Source of the DNA: Bdellovibrionaceae bacterium UBA6502
Lineage (GTDB): Bacteria > Bdellovibrionota > Bdellovibrionia > Bdellovibrionales > UBA840
Assembly: GCA_002436415.1 (NCBI GenBank)
Contig: DJMA01000049.1
Span: 2,721 to 34,555 of the forward strand
Reading direction: 5' to 3'
Length of the DNA: 31,835 nt
Shown here: one piece after another, positions 31,754-31,835 of the stretch
Layout of the letters: the number at the start of each line of letters is the position of its first letter
Position numbering within the stretch: position 1 is the first letter of the stretch
Made by a program: the position numbers and the translations under genes
Notes under the pieces: generated by a model
Databases searched by the model: none
What the model saw: the letters and a program-made list of their open reading frames with translations, nothing else
Told to the model about the DNA's origin: nothing

Positions 31754-31835
31754 CAGTATTTACAAGGCATTGTATTTTATTCTGCTTTGTAAATATATTA
31801 GACAGGGCTTTGTCCCTTTCTCAAAAAAGTGTAAA

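Noticed and set aside
31796..31835. Short inverted repeat around ACAGGGC-TTTG-TCCCT near the right edge as a terminator or repeat copy
   Set aside because: The stem is short and interrupted, no U tract follows, and I could not align it convincingly to the dispersed repeat.

Overview
The window is AT-rich chromosomal DNA (by eye roughly 40% G+C) from a Gram-negative bacterium. It encodes no rRNA, tRNA, CRISPR array or recognisable transposase. The gene set fits a Bdellovibrionota-type (Bdellovibrio/Bacteriovorax-like) organism: menaquinone synthesis, a mevalonate pathway, RNase HIII, FolE2, several lipoproteins, an HD-GYP protein and a cNMP-binding/EAL protein with the architecture of Bdellovibrio Bd1971. 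The taxonomic call is an inference; no marker gene in the window settles it.

Layout. (1) Bases 1-139 hold part of a dispersed repeat and the terminator of a minus-strand aroF-like/ubiE operon (140-1641). (2) A 0.5 kb divergent gap separates this from a tight plus-strand operon, menF-menD-menH-menA-menC-menE (2137-8440), whose genes overlap or abut. A MazG-like pyrophosphohydrolase and a strong terminator follow. (3) Bases 8931-9200 hold no ORF but carry several terminator-like hairpins. A minus-strand hot-dog thioesterase (9201-9608) and a plus-strand long-chain prenyl diphosphate synthase (9778-10755) come next. (4) A compact mevalonate operon, fni-hmgR-pmk-mvaD-mvk (11018-16178), ends at a bidirectional terminator. 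(5) Small genes follow: a possible HPF-like protein, a Cys-rich lipoprotein and a DUF4442 thioesterase-like protein. (6) A minus-strand operon, rnhC-rsmG-trmH-like (18178-20610). (7) Plus-strand acyl-CoA dehydrogenase, cNMP-EAL phosphodiesterase and FadI-type thiolase (20795-24939). (8) An extragenic inverted-repeat element (about 24990-25190) related to the repeat at the window start. (9) Minus-strand msrB and folE2, plus-strand prfC, minus-strand HD-GYP protein, an exported protein of unknown function, and a lipoprotein at the right edge.

How it works together. MenF, MenD, MenH, MenC and MenE convert chorismate to succinylbenzoyl-CoA. The thioesterase is a candidate DHNA-CoA hydrolase. MenA attaches the side chain made by the prenyl synthase from C5 units supplied by the mevalonate operon and Idi-2, and UbiE/MenG performs the last methylation. 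DAHP synthase feeds chorismate. Nearly the whole menaquinone supply chain therefore lies within 16 kb. MenB, HMG-CoA synthase and a dedicated acetoacetyl-CoA thiolase are not visible here. The acyl-CoA dehydrogenase and thiolase suggest branched-chain or fatty acyl-CoA breakdown. The EAL and HD-GYP proteins indicate active c-di-GMP turnover, the former probably cAMP-gated.

The least ordinary observations are the dispersed repeat with its 24-bp perfect inverted repeat, the shortened MenE lacking the usual N-terminal subdomain, a possible divergent hibernation factor, and structured non-coding stretches at 8900-9200 and 22021-22075. I did not find a clear new multi-gene defence or mobile system.
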